The notes under the pieces: generated by a model
Databases searched by the model: none
What the model was told of the DNA's origin: nothing
Seen by the model: the letters and a program-made list of their open reading frames with translations, nothing else
Translations under genes and position numbers: made by a program
Source: Spirochaetales bacterium
GTDB lineage: Bacteria > Spirochaetota > Spirochaetia > DSM-27196 > SKKC01
Assembly (NCBI GenBank): GCA_007126865.1
Contig: SLAN01000319.1
Span: 1 to 5,711, forward strand
DNA length: 5,711 nucleotides
Reading direction: 5' to 3'
Shown here: one piece after another, positions 5,608 to 5,711 of the stretch
Position numbering within the stretch: the stretch's first letter is position 1
How the letters are laid out: the number at the start of each line of letters is the position of its first letter

Positions 5608-5711
5608 ATCCTCTCGTCGGACTGTAGGCCATGGTATTGTGCGTGGTCAATGACTGTAGCTGCTGCGATTCCGCCTGCGGCCCCCGGGGGGGCGGTCTTC
5701 CGTGTCGCCGA
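5604..5711 (-). CDS. C-terminal end of an unidentified protein, cut by the window edge
   Basis: The frame is open from the window edge to a TGA at 5606-5604 that overlaps the next start as ATGA. It gives 35 residues: an Ala/Gly/Pro-rich stretch (TAPPGAAGGIAAATV) and then DHAQYHGLQSDERI. There is no ATG in the visible part, so the start lies to the right. The Pro/Ala/Gly-rich part resembles a flexible linker before a short tail. I cannot assign a family from so little. The 4-nt overlap with a gene that is itself coupled to tsaE is the main support for it being coding. It contains a C5G7 run (plus strand, 5681-5692), a site prone to length errors, so the frame left of it on the protein is less secure. 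Confidence 0.55.
   Translation of the reverse strand, partial: SATRKTAPPGAAGGIAAATVIDHAQYHGLQSDERI

Noticed and set aside
5593..5711. Alternative minus-strand frame with ATG at 5632 (MAYSPTRGYEGRR...)
   Set aside because: It runs through the 87-codon gene in another frame, is arginine/serine-rich, and ends early; the frame ending in ATGA at 5604 is more consistent with the gene arrangement.

Overview
The window reads as part of the chromosome of a flagellated, fairly GC-rich bacterium, most likely a free-living spirochaete (Spirochaetota). The basis is the order flgK-flgL-fliW-csrA with no gene between flgL and fliW, an approximately 600-residue FlgK, an approximately 410-residue FlgL, and a FliW-CsrA pair. 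Bacilli and some other phyla have similar clusters, so the phylum call is an inference (about 0.6).

Plus strand, 1-3908: a late-flagellar block. The 3' part of flgK (hook-filament junction protein 1) is followed after 3 nt by flgL (junction protein 2). A 131-nt GGA-rich gap leads to fliW, which overlaps csrA by 7 nt. FlgK and FlgL form the adaptor between hook and filament. FliW and CsrA form the partner switch that, in studied bacteria, ties flagellin translation to filament assembly. No flagellin gene lies in the window.

Minus strand, 5711-3974: a convergent block read right to left. It starts with the C-terminal end of an unidentified protein. An 87-residue unidentified protein follows, sharing an ATGA overlap with it. 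Next is tsaE, which seems to start at a CTG inside a CTGA overlap, and then, after a 174-nt gap, tsaB. TsaE and TsaB belong to the machinery that makes the tRNA modification t6A (N6-threonylcarbamoyladenosine at A37). The two blocks meet tail to tail at 3909-3973.

The most unusual DNA is non-coding. The tsaE-tsaB gap holds a compound inverted repeat of about 139-157 bp, two 13-bp arm pairs with equal 11-nt spacers, around an AT-richer core with a duplicated -10-like box. Three short tandem duplications (19, 14 and 14 bp) lie within 0.9 kb, all outside or at the edge of genes. I see no CRISPR array, tRNA, rRNA, transposase or phage gene. The genes belong to known families; the best candidates for something undescribed are the tsaE-tsaB intergenic element, the unidentified 87-residue gene, and possible CsrA control of the fliW leader.
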